Below are positions 53,446 through 61,987 of a stretch of DNA of 64,000 bases, in pieces. This DNA is from Deltaproteobacteria bacterium. Lineage in GTDB: Bacteria > Myxococcota > Kuafuiibacteriia > Kuafuiibacteriales > Kuafuiibacteriaceae. Under the pieces are notes generated by a model. It saw only the letters and a program-made list of their open reading frames with translations, was not told the origin of the DNA and did no database searches. The position numbers and the translations under genes were made by a program. Position 1 is the first letter of the stretch. Every line of letters starts with the position of its first letter. Location: the NCBI GenBank assembly GCA_016713425.1, contig JADJPE010000005.1, positions 6,926,001 to 6,990,000 on the forward strand. Reading direction: 5' to 3'.

Positions 53446-54504
53446 ATGATCACGACGAAGCAAGAACTGACGACGCATCGGACGTGCGCCCAGGAGACCG
53501 AACCATCGATCGGGATCTTCGACTCTGGCCTCGGCGGACTCACCGTCGTTCGCGAGGTCCTAGCGCAAATGCCCAACGTCGCGATCAGATACATCGCCGA
53601 CCAAGCACACGTACCCTACGGAGAACGGCCCCTTCCCGAGGTCGAAAGCTTCGCGCTTCAGCTCACGCATCATCTGATCCGCGCCGAGAACGCGGCGCTC
53701 GTCGTTATGGCCTGCAACATCTCGTCGTCCGTAGCGCTCGCAAGCGCGGAGGCTCAGGTCGGCGCTCACGCGGTTCTTGGCGTGATCGAGCCCGGCGTCG
53801 GTCACGCGCTGTCCGTCACCCAGAACCAGCGCGTCGGTGTCCTCGCCACAACCGGCACGGTGAAGAGCGGCGCCTACACCAAGACCTTCAACCGCCTGTC
53901 CCCCGAAACGTTCGTCGTCGAAGTCGCATGTCCCGAGTTCGTCCCCCTGATCGAGGCCTCGCTCATCGAAAGCGAAGAGGCTCGAGCCGCTGCTGCAAGG
54001 CGGCTTGCGGTTCTGGTGGAAGCAGGCGTCGACACGGTCGTGCTCGGCTGCACGCACTATCCGCTCATGCTGAAAACGCTCGAAGGGGTTCTCGGTCCCA
54101 AGGCAGGGGTCATGCGGTTCGTCGACCCCGCGCGCGCAACCGCAGCCCGGGCCGCGGCCAAGCTGGTCCATCTCGTCGCGTCGCCGACCGACGCGGCAGC
54201 GGCAGCGGCAGCGGCCAGACCAATCACACCCGTCACACCACCGACACCATCCACGGCCTTCATACACAGCATGCCACCTACGCAGCGCGTGCCACCTGCG
54301 CAGGCACCGTGGCCCCACATGGCGGATGCGGGTGGTACGAGAAGCGCACCCGAGCACACGTGGATGACGACGGGTGAGCCAGGCGCATTCCGCGCGCAGC
54401 TCGAGCGGTTCGCGCCGGAGCTTCTTGCGCATGGTGTCGTTCGCGCACTTCGTTGGGACGAGATCGAACCACGACGAGCGACAGCCACCGCGCCACGGGC
54501 GTGA
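53446..54504 (+). CDS. murI: Glutamate racemase with atypical first active-site loop and a low-complexity insertion
   Basis: 352 residues from the ATG at 53446. IGIFDSGLGGLTVVREV, IADQAHVPYGERPL, first catalytic Cys C90 in MACNISSSVAL, and second Cys C202 in VVLGCTHYPLML are all present. The first loop is usually ACNTAS; here Thr is Ile. An Ala/Pro/Thr-rich segment of about 60 residues (starting PTDAAAAAAAARPI) interrupts the C-terminal part before TTGEPGAFRAQLERFAPELL. The enzyme makes D-glutamate for peptidoglycan. The total length exceeds the usual 260-290 because of the insertion. Confidence 0.9.
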   Translation: MITTKQELTTHRTCAQETEPSIGIFDSGLGGLTVVREVLAQMPNVAIRYIADQAHVPYGERPLPEVESFALQLTHHLIRAENAALVVMACNISSSVALASAEAQVGAHAVLGVIEPGVGHALSVTQNQRVGVLATTGTVKSGAYTKTFNRLSPETFVVEVACPEFVPLIEASLIESEEARAAAARRLAVLVEAGVDTVVLGCTHYPLMLKTLEGVLGPKAGVMRFVDPARATAARAAAKLVHLVASPTDAAAAAAAARPITPVTPPTPSTAFIHSMPPTQRVPPAQAPWPHMADAGGTRSAPEHTWMTTGEPGAFRAQLERFAPELLAHGVVRALRWDEIEPRRATATAPRA

Positions 54505-54954
54505 GGCACAGCGTCAGCCGCGCCTCAGCGACCGCGCCCTGCCCCTCACCCCGCAGAACGTCGAAGACGGAGTCCACTCGAGGGGCCGCTCCAGGTTCGC
54601 TGAAGCGGGGGTCGGGCGGTGGAACTCGGGAACCTCATTGATGTTTTGGCCGTCGCCGGTTGGGCGAATCCGGGGCCTTCACCTAGTTGAACTCGGGAAC
54701 AGTCTGACTTCTACCTAGGGTGAACACCTCTGTGACCTGCTGGTCTCAACTGTGGGCGGGCGGTGATTTGATTCTGCTTTGATTCCAATAGGTTGCCGCG
54801 ACTATTCACAGAAGTTGAATAACCTGTGAAAAGGCCATTGCGGACCGTGGTGGGCGTAGATAGGCAAGGCTGCTCCAGCGACGCTGATGGCCGCTCGAGG
54901 GATCACATCGTTTTGCCTCTAGAATTCGTGCCACGGAACTGGGAAGACTCGGGT
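54505..54954 (+). promoter_or_regulatory. Gene-poor region with candidate promoter and two inverted repeats
   Basis: No convincing gene. GAACTCGGGAAC occurs twice (near 54620 and 54688). Inverted repeats: TTCACCTAG (54678-54686) with CTAGGGTGAA (54715-54724), and TTCACAG (54805-54811) with CTGTGAA (54824-54830). A sigma70-like TTGATT at 54779-54784 and TATTCA at 54803-54808 have an 18-bp spacer, and the second palindrome overlaps the -10. This would transcribe the lipoprotein-pyrC pair. The region looks less G+C-rich than its surroundings. Confidence 0.45.
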
Positions 54955-56238
54955 GTGTCGTGTTTCGGGGCAGAGCCACCCACCCATCCAAGCCACCCTC
55001 GCCTCCGGGCGACGGTAGGGCTCTTTGCGTGTTGGATGATCGGATCCCCGGTCTTCGCCGGTTGTGCGGGCTACACGAGCGGCCTTGGATTTCGGGCTCG
55101 CCAAGCCGTGCTGCGGGGTGATGTCCAGGCGTTTTCGGAGCTGATGGAAGAAGCCGCAGACACCGATCCGGTCGGTCCGCTCGACAATCCCACGAAGACG
55201 GTCCTCACCCATTTTCTCGACCTCGCCGATCGCCGCGAGTTCTTCGACTTCGTCCAAGATTGGCTGGCGAAGGGCTGGGTCAGCGACGACATGACGTGCG
55301 CCATCCATCGCGCACACTTTCGTAAGGCGGTCGAAGTCGATCCCGCTTCCGCGCAACGCTCCGCCGAGACATGCGTCGCGCGCGCACGCGCAGCATCGGA
55401 AGATCCGGAACGTTCTTGGGAGCTCAAGGTGTGTCTCGACGAAGCGCCGTTCCTCGTCGACACGTCGACCCGTACCCTCGCGCCCTACATCAAACTGGCG
55501 GCCGCACCGACCGAACCTTTGCGTTTTCGGGCCGCCCTCATCGAGGGCATGACGCGCGTCGACATCACCTCGGCAACGCGCCTGCGCGACAACACACCGG
55601 CGATGACGCCCGAAGAAAGCGTCGTAAGGGCGCGTCAGGCCGCGGCGAAGCAAGCAAAACGCATCGACTGGGTTCTCGCGGAACTCCAACCGTACCTCGA
55701 CACCGCCACGCTCGCCGCCGCGACGGCGCGCGGGGTCCTCGAAGTCGAAAACGTCAGCGTCGCGGTCGGCGAGAGCTACATCGATCGATTTGCTTTGAGC
55801 AGCGAGCCGATCGAGCGCGACCTCGCCTGGGCCTGGGTCCGCGCGATGAAAAACAAGAAGCGCATCGATCGCATCGCTGGGCTTGGCCTTTGGAGTCGGC
55901 GCCGTGAGAAGAAGTCCGATGTGTACTGGTACATCTGCGCGCGACCGCCGGAGATCGAAAAGGGCGGGTCGCTCGGGGTATTTCGACGTATCGACGCGAT
56001 CACCGTCCGCGTCCCGAAGCCCGTCGACGATCCCGAAGCTCTGCGCCTCAAGACTTGCCTTGGTCCCAAAGACTCTGAACCCTACCCCTCCATCTTGGGG
56101 CCGCTGCCCCTCGAGACGACCGCGCGGGGCGCACTGGCCGAAGCGGTGAGCCGGCGAAGCGAACACACAGACACAGGCGGAGCATCAGCCAAGCCACCGC
56201 GGACCATCGTTCGGCTGACGCGTCGCGTCCTCGAGTAA
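54955..56238 (+). CDS. Hypothetical lipoprotein upstream of pyrC
   Basis: 427 residues if started at the GTG at 54955, which puts the signal peptide (LRATVGLFACWMIGSPVFAG ending at a Cys) near the N-terminus. The open frame reaches a GTG at 54826. The mature part is rich in Ala, Arg and Glu, mostly helical (RARQAVLRGDVQAFSELMEE, VDPASAQRSAETCVARARAA), and no known domain is recognised. An ankyrin- or HEAT-like helical hairpin fold is possible. It ends 4 bp before pyrC, so the two genes are almost certainly co-translated. Confidence 0.65.
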   Translation: MSCFGAEPPTHPSHPRLRATVGLFACWMIGSPVFAGCAGYTSGLGFRARQAVLRGDVQAFSELMEEAADTDPVGPLDNPTKTVLTHFLDLADRREFFDFVQDWLAKGWVSDDMTCAIHRAHFRKAVEVDPASAQRSAETCVARARAASEDPERSWELKVCLDEAPFLVDTSTRTLAPYIKLAAAPTEPLRFRAALIEGMTRVDITSATRLRDNTPAMTPEESVVRARQAAAKQAKRIDWVLAELQPYLDTATLAAATARGVLEVENVSVAVGESYIDRFALSSEPIERDLAWAWVRAMKNKKRIDRIAGLGLWSRRREKKSDVYWYICARPPEIEKGGSLGVFRRIDAITVRVPKPVDDPEALRLKTCLGPKDSEPYPSILGPLPLETTARGALAEAVSRRSEHTDTGGASAKPPRTIVRLTRRVLE

Positions 56239-56242
56239 CCTC

Positions 56243-57421
56243 ATGGAGCGCCCCAAGAACCCAACCGCGACGACAACAACCGCGCAAGCGACAACAACCA
56301 CGCAAGCGACAACAACCACGCAAGCGACAACCTCGGGCACGCTGACCATCACCCGCCCCGACGACATGCACGTCCACCTACGTGACGACGACGCTCTCTT
56401 GGCCGTCGCACCTCACACCGCGCGCCAGTTCGCGCGGGCGATCGTCATGCCCAACTTGAAGCCGCCGATCACGACCGCCGAGCAAGCTCTCGCCTATCGT
56501 TCCCGAATCGTGCGTGCGCTCGGGCCAAGCAGCGCCACGTTCGAGCCCCTGATGACGTTGTATCTGACGGATCGAACCGAGCCCGCCGAGATCAAACGTG
56601 CGAAAGCGACCGGACGAATCTACGGCGCCAAGCTCTATCCAGCCGGGGCAACGACACACTCGGACGCGGGTGTCACATCGATCGCCAGGATTGGCGGTGT
56701 GCTCGAGACGATGGCCGAAGAAGGCCTCCCACTCTTGATCCACGGCGAGGCCACCGACCCCGACGTCGATGTCTTCGACCGCGAGGCGGTCTTCATCGAA
56801 CGCACGCTCGCGCCGCTGATCGAAGAACGCCCCAACCTCAAGGTAGTGCTCGAACACATTACGACCGCCCAGGCCGTAGACTTCGTCCTCGCCGCACCGC
56901 CGAACGTCGCCGCGACGATCACCGCGCATCACCTTCTCTACGACCGAAACGCGCTCTTTCGGGGTGGCCTTCGACCGCACTACTACTGTCTCCCGGTGCT
57001 CAAACGGCATCGACATCGCCAAGCGCTCTTGCGCGCCATCGCAACCGGCAGCTCAAAATTCTTCTTAGGAACAGACAGCGCGCCACATCCTCAGTCCCAG
57101 AAGGAAGCGAGCTGTGGGTGCGCCGGCTGCTACACGGCCCACGCGGCGATTGAGCTCTACGCTGAGGCCTTCGAAGCGGTCTCGGCCCTCGACAAGCTCG
57201 ACGCGTTCGCGAGCGCCCACGGCGCAAACTTCTACGGCCTCAGCCGCAATCAAGGAACTCTAACGCTCCGGCGCGAAGCCCACACCGTCCCGAACTCATT
57301 CCCGCTCGGCCCGAGCAACCAGGGCTCGCTGATTCCGCTCCGCGCCGGCGAGACTCTCGGCTGGCGCGTCGACACTACGCTCACTGGGCATCCGAGCCAT
57401 GCTCGGTATCGCTCGGCGTGA
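56243..57421 (+). CDS. pyrC: Dihydroorotase (class II)
   Basis: A 392-residue protein. The metal-binding pair H43/H45 is in MHVHLRD, the carbamylated Lys is K130 in GAKLYPAGATTHS, later ligands are in LLIHGEAT and VLEHITT, and FLGTDSAPHPQSQKE supplies the catalytic Asp. It cyclises carbamoyl-aspartate to dihydroorotate in pyrimidine synthesis. The first 32 residues are a Thr/Gln/Ala repeat absent from E. coli PyrC (348 residues), encoded by an 18-bp tandem repeat. The 3' end overlaps the convergent caspase-fold gene by 41 bp. Confidence 0.96.
   Translation: MERPKNPTATTTTAQATTTTQATTTTQATTSGTLTITRPDDMHVHLRDDDALLAVAPHTARQFARAIVMPNLKPPITTAEQALAYRSRIVRALGPSSATFEPLMTLYLTDRTEPAEIKRAKATGRIYGAKLYPAGATTHSDAGVTSIARIGGVLETMAEEGLPLLIHGEATDPDVDVFDREAVFIERTLAPLIEERPNLKVVLEHITTAQAVDFVLAAPPNVAATITAHHLLYDRNALFRGGLRPHYYCLPVLKRHRHRQALLRAIATGSSKFFLGTDSAPHPQSQKEASCGCAGCYTAHAAIELYAEAFEAVSALDKLDAFASAHGANFYGLSRNQGTLTLRREAHTVPNSFPLGPSNQGSLIPLRAGETLGWRVDTTLTGHPSHARYRSA
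56273..56326. repeat. 18-bp tandem repeat at the pyrC 5' end
   Basis: Three units of ACAACAACCACGCAAGCG (first unit has a C-to-G change) encode TTTTQA-type six-residue repeats before the dihydroorotase barrel. Confidence 0.95.
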
Positions 57422-58340
57422 GCGTCTGGCCCAGCGCCCTCGCGTCATCCTTGGTGTCCTCTTGGGACGTGAACGATTGTCCGGTCAGCAGCAAGCCCGC
57501 GGGATTGACGCAGGCGTGAGCAATCCGAGGCCGGTTCTGCCCAAGACGCGTCGCGACATCCGCGACCATGGCGCGTTTGAAAGCCTCGTAGACCGTGATG
57601 GGACCGGCGTCCGAACGGGAGGGCGTCGCTCGGAATGCGTTCCAAAATGCACGCGGGAACGAGACGCCGTGTGAGGTCTCGTCTTCGGCGCTGGTCGTCA
57701 TCGTCACCCAATTGCACAGCTTGGGACTGGAGATCTGACCGAAGTAGCACTGATCGAAGAACGCAATGCCGACGCCCACCGGTACCGCCTCGAGCCACGC
57801 GACGAACTCGTCCTGAGAGACCTCTTCGCCAGGATTGAGGACCACCGTCGACACGCCGAGCCGCTTCGCAGCCCCTCTGCTTTCTTCATCGGCGGCAACT
57901 CGGCGACCATGACCAGTGACGTACACGAGAAGTGTGTCGTGCGGTTCGACGACCCGCGCGAGGTAGTCGAAGAGCAACGACAGCGATGCTCGAGTGGTCA
58001 CGTCGGTGTTTGGGAAGAATGGCGTACCTCCCTCCGAGTCGAAGATGAAGACTTCGTCACGATCGTAGCCCTGCTCGATCAACACTTGATACGCCATCGA
58101 GAGATTCCCGCGATGGCGGAGCTCCGTCTCAGCCCCGATCAGGACGGCGAAATGGTCGACGCGATGATTGGGCGCGTCGGGCAGCGAACGAAGGCGTTGT
58201 TCGAGGTCCACGGGATCCGGCGGCCGAAAGGCGAATCGAGTTTCCTTGAACCAGGTCCCGAGCCCACACCCCGACAGCGAGACCAACATGGTCAACGCTG
58301 CGCACCGATCTCTGATCCTCGAACCCACCTCGTCGAGCAT
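57381..58340 (-). CDS. Caspase-fold (clan CD, C13/C14-like) cysteine peptidase lipoprotein
   Basis: A 319-residue protein. The signal peptide ends in SLSGC, a lipobox. The body has the clan CD dyad: H144 in LLVYVTGHGRR after a hydrophobic strand, and C198 in IAFFDQCYFGQIS, also after a strand. DHFAVLIGAETELRHRGNLS and a GYDRDEVFIFD segment fit the early alpha/beta strands. Legumain/caspase-type peptidases cleave proteins after specific residues; here the enzyme would be anchored in the envelope. Specificity is not readable. It lies 99 bp downstream of the ASH/VWA gene on the same strand. Confidence 0.75.
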   Translation of the reverse strand: MLDEVGSRIRDRCAALTMLVSLSGCGLGTWFKETRFAFRPPDPVDLEQRLRSLPDAPNHRVDHFAVLIGAETELRHRGNLSMAYQVLIEQGYDRDEVFIFDSEGGTPFFPNTDVTTRASLSLLFDYLARVVEPHDTLLVYVTGHGRRVAADEESRGAAKRLGVSTVVLNPGEEVSQDEFVAWLEAVPVGVGIAFFDQCYFGQISSPKLCNWVTMTTSAEDETSHGVSFPRAFWNAFRATPSRSDAGPITVYEAFKRAMVADVATRLGQNRPRIAHACVNPAGLLLTGQSFTSQEDTKDDARALGQTLTPSDTEHGSDAQ

Positions 58341-58439
58341 GGCGAATGCTCACCGCCCTGACGAGCCGGGGGAACACCCTTGGATCGACCCAAAGGTGCG
58401 CCACGCGCCGACCCCGCATGGGCCGTGTCGAGTCGTCGG

Positions 58440-61013
58440 TCAACAACCCACTGCGTACGTCACCTTGACCGCCGCGCCCGCCGCTGGCGTCGAGTCTGGC
58501 TCGAAGGTGATCAGATTGTTGGTCTCGTCATAGGTCCAGTACACGGCCCCCGCCGCGCCGGTGCTCGGTATGATCGTCCCGTTGACCTGAACCTGAATGG
58601 TGCTGGGTGCCGGATTCGAGGAAAGCGTGAACTGACGGCGGAGACCGAAGGTCGTGGCCCCGATGTTGGCGAGCGTCTGTCCCCAGTTGGCAAGGCAGAT
58701 GGACTCGACGACACCATTGGTCGCCGTGGCAAGCTGGATGTATCGACCGCCATAGTAGGCCTCGCCGCCCGGCCCGTTGCAGGGAAACGGCGGTGGCGTC
58801 CGGCCGACGATGGCGCTCGCCGAGAAAAGTCGACGGCTCTGCAAGCCCTTGATGTTGCGGAAGAACGACTCGTAGAAGGTATCCGACTGCGGCGAAGAGT
58901 CCTCTTCGTCGCTCACGAAGATGATGGCGAGCGCCGCATCGGGCCGCAAGAAGCCCGCGTTCACCGTGTTGATCAGCGGGTCAGACAACGCCAGATAGGC
59001 CGCCTGGAGCCCCTGCTCGATCGGACTTCCCGAAATACCGACGTTCGCATTCGCGGCGAAGGCGCCCTCTGGATCCGGCGTGCTGGGGGTGATGATGGTG
59101 GTCGGAGCCCCGACAAACCGACCTGCTTCGCCATCGGGGTCGACGTCGGTTGTCGTCACCGCGATGTGATAATCGATGTTCTCATTTCGCGCATAGGTAA
59201 GAAAGCTACCGAGGTTTGCGCCGAGAAGGCTTTGCTCCTCCTCCATCGACAGCGAGTTGTCGACGACGAACAACACGTCGGCCTGAGGCGCCGGAAGCTG
59301 CTCGAAATCATCGACGACGGTCGGCGTCACCCGCCCATCGCCTAGAAGTGGCACGGCAACCGGGACCATCGCCGCGGAATGAGCGACGAACAAGAGGCCG
59401 GTGTCGGGACCGATGTCCGCCGGATGATAGCGCACGCGAATCTCACTTTGCCCCCCCGCCCCAATGGTCTGATTCGAGGCGTACGGCGTGAGCTCGAACT
59501 CCGGGCTCGTCGAGGGATCAAGATAGACCTGGTTCACGATCACGGGCGAAGCACCGGCGTTGTAAACCGTGACGACTCGCTCCGGAGAGGCGCACCGAAC
59601 GGGGACGACGCCGAACTCGAGGGAGGCCGGAATGACGAGCACGTCGCTCTCCGCGCTCATGCCGAAAACAGGGATCTCGACCACGGGCTGTACGGGGTCG
59701 TCGACCTCGAACACAAGCTTGCTCGTGTCCTGAGAGTAATCGACGGGCGCGTACGTGATGTCGATACGTTGCCATCCACCGGGCGCGATGGGCGGCAAGG
59801 CGGAGGCGGTCGCGGCGTCGAGCGCGAACTCAGCGCTTCCGCCATCAAGCTTGACGTTCGCAACATGGCATAGCGCGCTTCCGTTGTTGCGCAAAGCGAC
59901 GGGGAGCGTTGCGACGCGCCCACGTTCGACGAGACCGAAAGTGAGCTCAGAAGGAGAGACGGTGATCGAGCACTCGCTGGCTATGCCGCCGATGCCGCGC
60001 AGCGGAACGACAAGCGTCGGCTCGTCGGGATCGTCCGACTCGAACGAGAGCTCCGCGGTGTCGGGCCCATGATCGACGGGAGCATAAGCAAGCTCCACGT
60101 CAAGTGAGGCCCCCGGATCGAGCGCAAGCGGAAAAGACGCCGCATTCCCAAGGTGAGTCATCGCCTCGACCGTGAACTCGGTGGTCGAGGGCTGGGATGG
60201 AGAAGAGGCGAGCGCGTAGCTCGAAATCGTGAGCAACGTGGTCCCGACGTTCGACACGATGAGCTTGCGCGTCGCAGACGACGAGCCGGACGAGCCAGAC
60301 GAACCCGACGAGCCCACCGCAACGGTTCCAAAGTTGACCGACGATGGGAGGGCGACGATGTCAGGCCCGGAGGTTTCGGCCGAGAGCGGAACGAAGCCGA
60401 TGGCGTTGTTGATCGGATCCGACGGATCGTCCCATGCATCCGTGGTCACCGCGACCCGCCCCGCCGCAAGCCCCGGCGTCGCTGCGTCATATCGGACCGT
60501 CACCGAAAGGGCATCGCCGGCCGCGATCACCTGAGGAAGATCGCGCTCGGACATCACTGAGAAGGCGCGACTCGATCCCGTCTCGAGCAAAGCGCTCCGC
60601 ACCGTGAGCGGAACATTGCCCACATTTCGGATCGAGAACGCCTTCGTCGCTGTTCGCGTTTGCACGACCGGCCCGAAGTCGAGCCGGTCGGGGTCGAGCA
60701 CGAAGGTTGGCTTCACACCGCGCCCTTTGAGCCCAACCGTGCGCGCGCACGCCGCTTCGTCACAAAATCGCGCGCGGAGGAGGTTCTCGTGGGCGCCTTC
60801 GTTCAGAGGAACGAAGAAAACTTCGACCATCCGGCTCGCGTGACCCGCGACCTGCACGTCGAGCCCCGCGTCAAACGGGACGGTCGCGCCATCAGGCGCC
60901 ACCAAGCCGAAGACGACCGAATCCTGCTCGATCGGATCGAAGTGCATGGACAGCGGAAACGGTGTCGAGTTCGTCACCGAGAGCCCAAGCTCGACGCGAC
61001 GCCCGACGGTCAC
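58440..61013 (-). CDS. ASH-domain and VWA-domain protein, 3' part of a gene interrupted by in-frame TAG
   Basis: 857 residues if read from the GTG at 61013. Several ASPM-SPD-2-Hydin-type beta domains (LDFGPVVQTRTATKAFSIRN, LTFGLVERGRVATLPVALRN, LEFGVVPVRCASPERVVTVY) come first. A VWA domain follows (DVLFVVDNSLSMEEEQSLLG, MIDAS DNSLS) with late motif YIQLATATNGVVESIC and the shared C-terminal module VYWTYDETNNLITFEPDS. The reading frame continues upstream without shift through the TAG at 61031-61029 into the lipoprotein N-terminus, so this is probably the rest of one protein of about 1050 codons. Surface adhesion role inferred from domains. The caspase-fold gene follows. Confidence 0.8.
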   Translation of the reverse strand: MTVGRRVELGLSVTNSTPFPLSMHFDPIEQDSVVFGLVAPDGATVPFDAGLDVQVAGHASRMVEVFFVPLNEGAHENLLRARFCDEAACARTVGLKGRGVKPTFVLDPDRLDFGPVVQTRTATKAFSIRNVGNVPLTVRSALLETGSSRAFSVMSERDLPQVIAAGDALSVTVRYDAATPGLAAGRVAVTTDAWDDPSDPINNAIGFVPLSAETSGPDIVALPSSVNFGTVAVGSSGSSGSSGSSSATRKLIVSNVGTTLLTISSYALASSPSQPSTTEFTVEAMTHLGNAASFPLALDPGASLDVELAYAPVDHGPDTAELSFESDDPDEPTLVVPLRGIGGIASECSITVSPSELTFGLVERGRVATLPVALRNNGSALCHVANVKLDGGSAEFALDAATASALPPIAPGGWQRIDITYAPVDYSQDTSKLVFEVDDPVQPVVEIPVFGMSAESDVLVIPASLEFGVVPVRCASPERVVTVYNAGASPVIVNQVYLDPSTSPEFELTPYASNQTIGAGGQSEIRVRYHPADIGPDTGLLFVAHSAAMVPVAVPLLGDGRVTPTVVDDFEQLPAPQADVLFVVDNSLSMEEEQSLLGANLGSFLTYARNENIDYHIAVTTTDVDPDGEAGRFVGAPTTIITPSTPDPEGAFAANANVGISGSPIEQGLQAAYLALSDPLINTVNAGFLRPDAALAIIFVSDEEDSSPQSDTFYESFFRNIKGLQSRRLFSASAIVGRTPPPFPCNGPGGEAYYGGRYIQLATATNGVVESICLANWGQTLANIGATTFGLRRQFTLSSNPAPSTIQVQVNGTIIPSTGAAGAVYWTYDETNNLITFEPDSTPAAGAAVKVTYAVGC

Positions 61014-61028
61014 ATCTCCGAAATCGAA

Positions 61029-61589
61029 CTACTCATGGTTGAGCTCAAGGCGCGGAACCACACCAACGCCACGGAGTTGGATGAGCGTCGTCGCGCGGTT
61101 CGAAGCGTTCGACACGAGGAGCAGCGTGGCCGTTCGTTCACCTTCCGCTTCCGGCCGAAAGCGGACGACGAATTCCCGCGACTGCTCCGCCGAAAGAGGC
61201 CAACGCCCCTTCTCGTCGAGGTTCTCGAAAAAGAAGCTGAACGGTGCATCCGAAGGCTCGACCCGAGAGGCCTCTGCGCAATGCGTCTCGTCGGTGGCGT
61301 CGACGTCGCCAGCTTCCCGCGGCGGACACACATAAAGCACCGCATTCCCGACATTCCGGACGCCGACGACGCGACTCAGCACCGCGCCCGCAGGAACCTC
61401 GCCGAAATCGACGGTGAGAGCCTCCGACAACATCTCAGGCGCTTCCGCGGCATAGACGCGGATCTTGGGGCTGAGCTGAGCCAGCGGGCTGCCAGGGTCC
61501 TCACAGCTACACGCGGGCCCGCCCGCGGCGATCAACAAAGCGAAAAGCGAAGCAGCCTTCGCGATCGAAAAACCTCGCACCTTGGTCAT
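61029..61589 (-). pseudogene. Lipoprotein N-terminal part of the ASH/VWA gene, ended by in-frame TAG
   Basis: 186 residues from the ATG at 61589, which has AAGGGTGG upstream. The signal peptide (AKAASLFALLIAAGGPAC) is lipobox-like. An ASH domain follows (LTVDFGEVPAGAVLSRVVGV) up to GVGVVPRLELNHE and TAG. In the same frame the next codons read FDFGDVTVGRRVELGLSVTN, the start of another ASH domain, so the stop splits an intact domain series. It is either a nonsense mutation, a sequencing error or a readthrough site. On its own this part would be a short secreted lipoprotein. Confidence 0.75.
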
Positions 61590-61987
61590 TTGCCACCCTT
61601 TGCCTTCGATCCCGGCATTCGATCCGCGTACCATCCGCATCCAATCCGGTCTTCGATCCCGAGTTCCGGTCCAGCGCTGCGCGCGTTCGTGAGCGTTCAC
61701 GACCGACGCCGACTTGAAGCCCCACCCCACCGCGACGTCGTGATCGCACACACACCCGTCCCGCGTGAAGAGTGCGACAGCAACAAAAACTCATGCCATC
61801 GGGCAGGTGACAGACGGCCGTGGACGCCAAGACGCGGACCCGAGCGCGTCCGCGCGACGGATGCCCTCGCGGCGAATGGGTGCGACCCACCTACATCCTC
61901 CCACCTCAAGCGTTTCGATCGTGCCTTTCGGTCGTGTCCGTTCGGCGGCGTTGGATATGCCTTCGCGGCGGTGGAGCGGGTGATGAG
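61590..61987. other. 398-bp stretch without a supported gene
   Basis: All frames here have short, Arg-rich translations with no domain, and neither strand shows a credible start with ribosome site. CTTCGATCCCG occurs twice (near 61605 and 61652), the only notable repeat. It probably holds the promoter of the ASH/VWA gene and the end of the TPR gene transcript. Confidence 0.5.
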
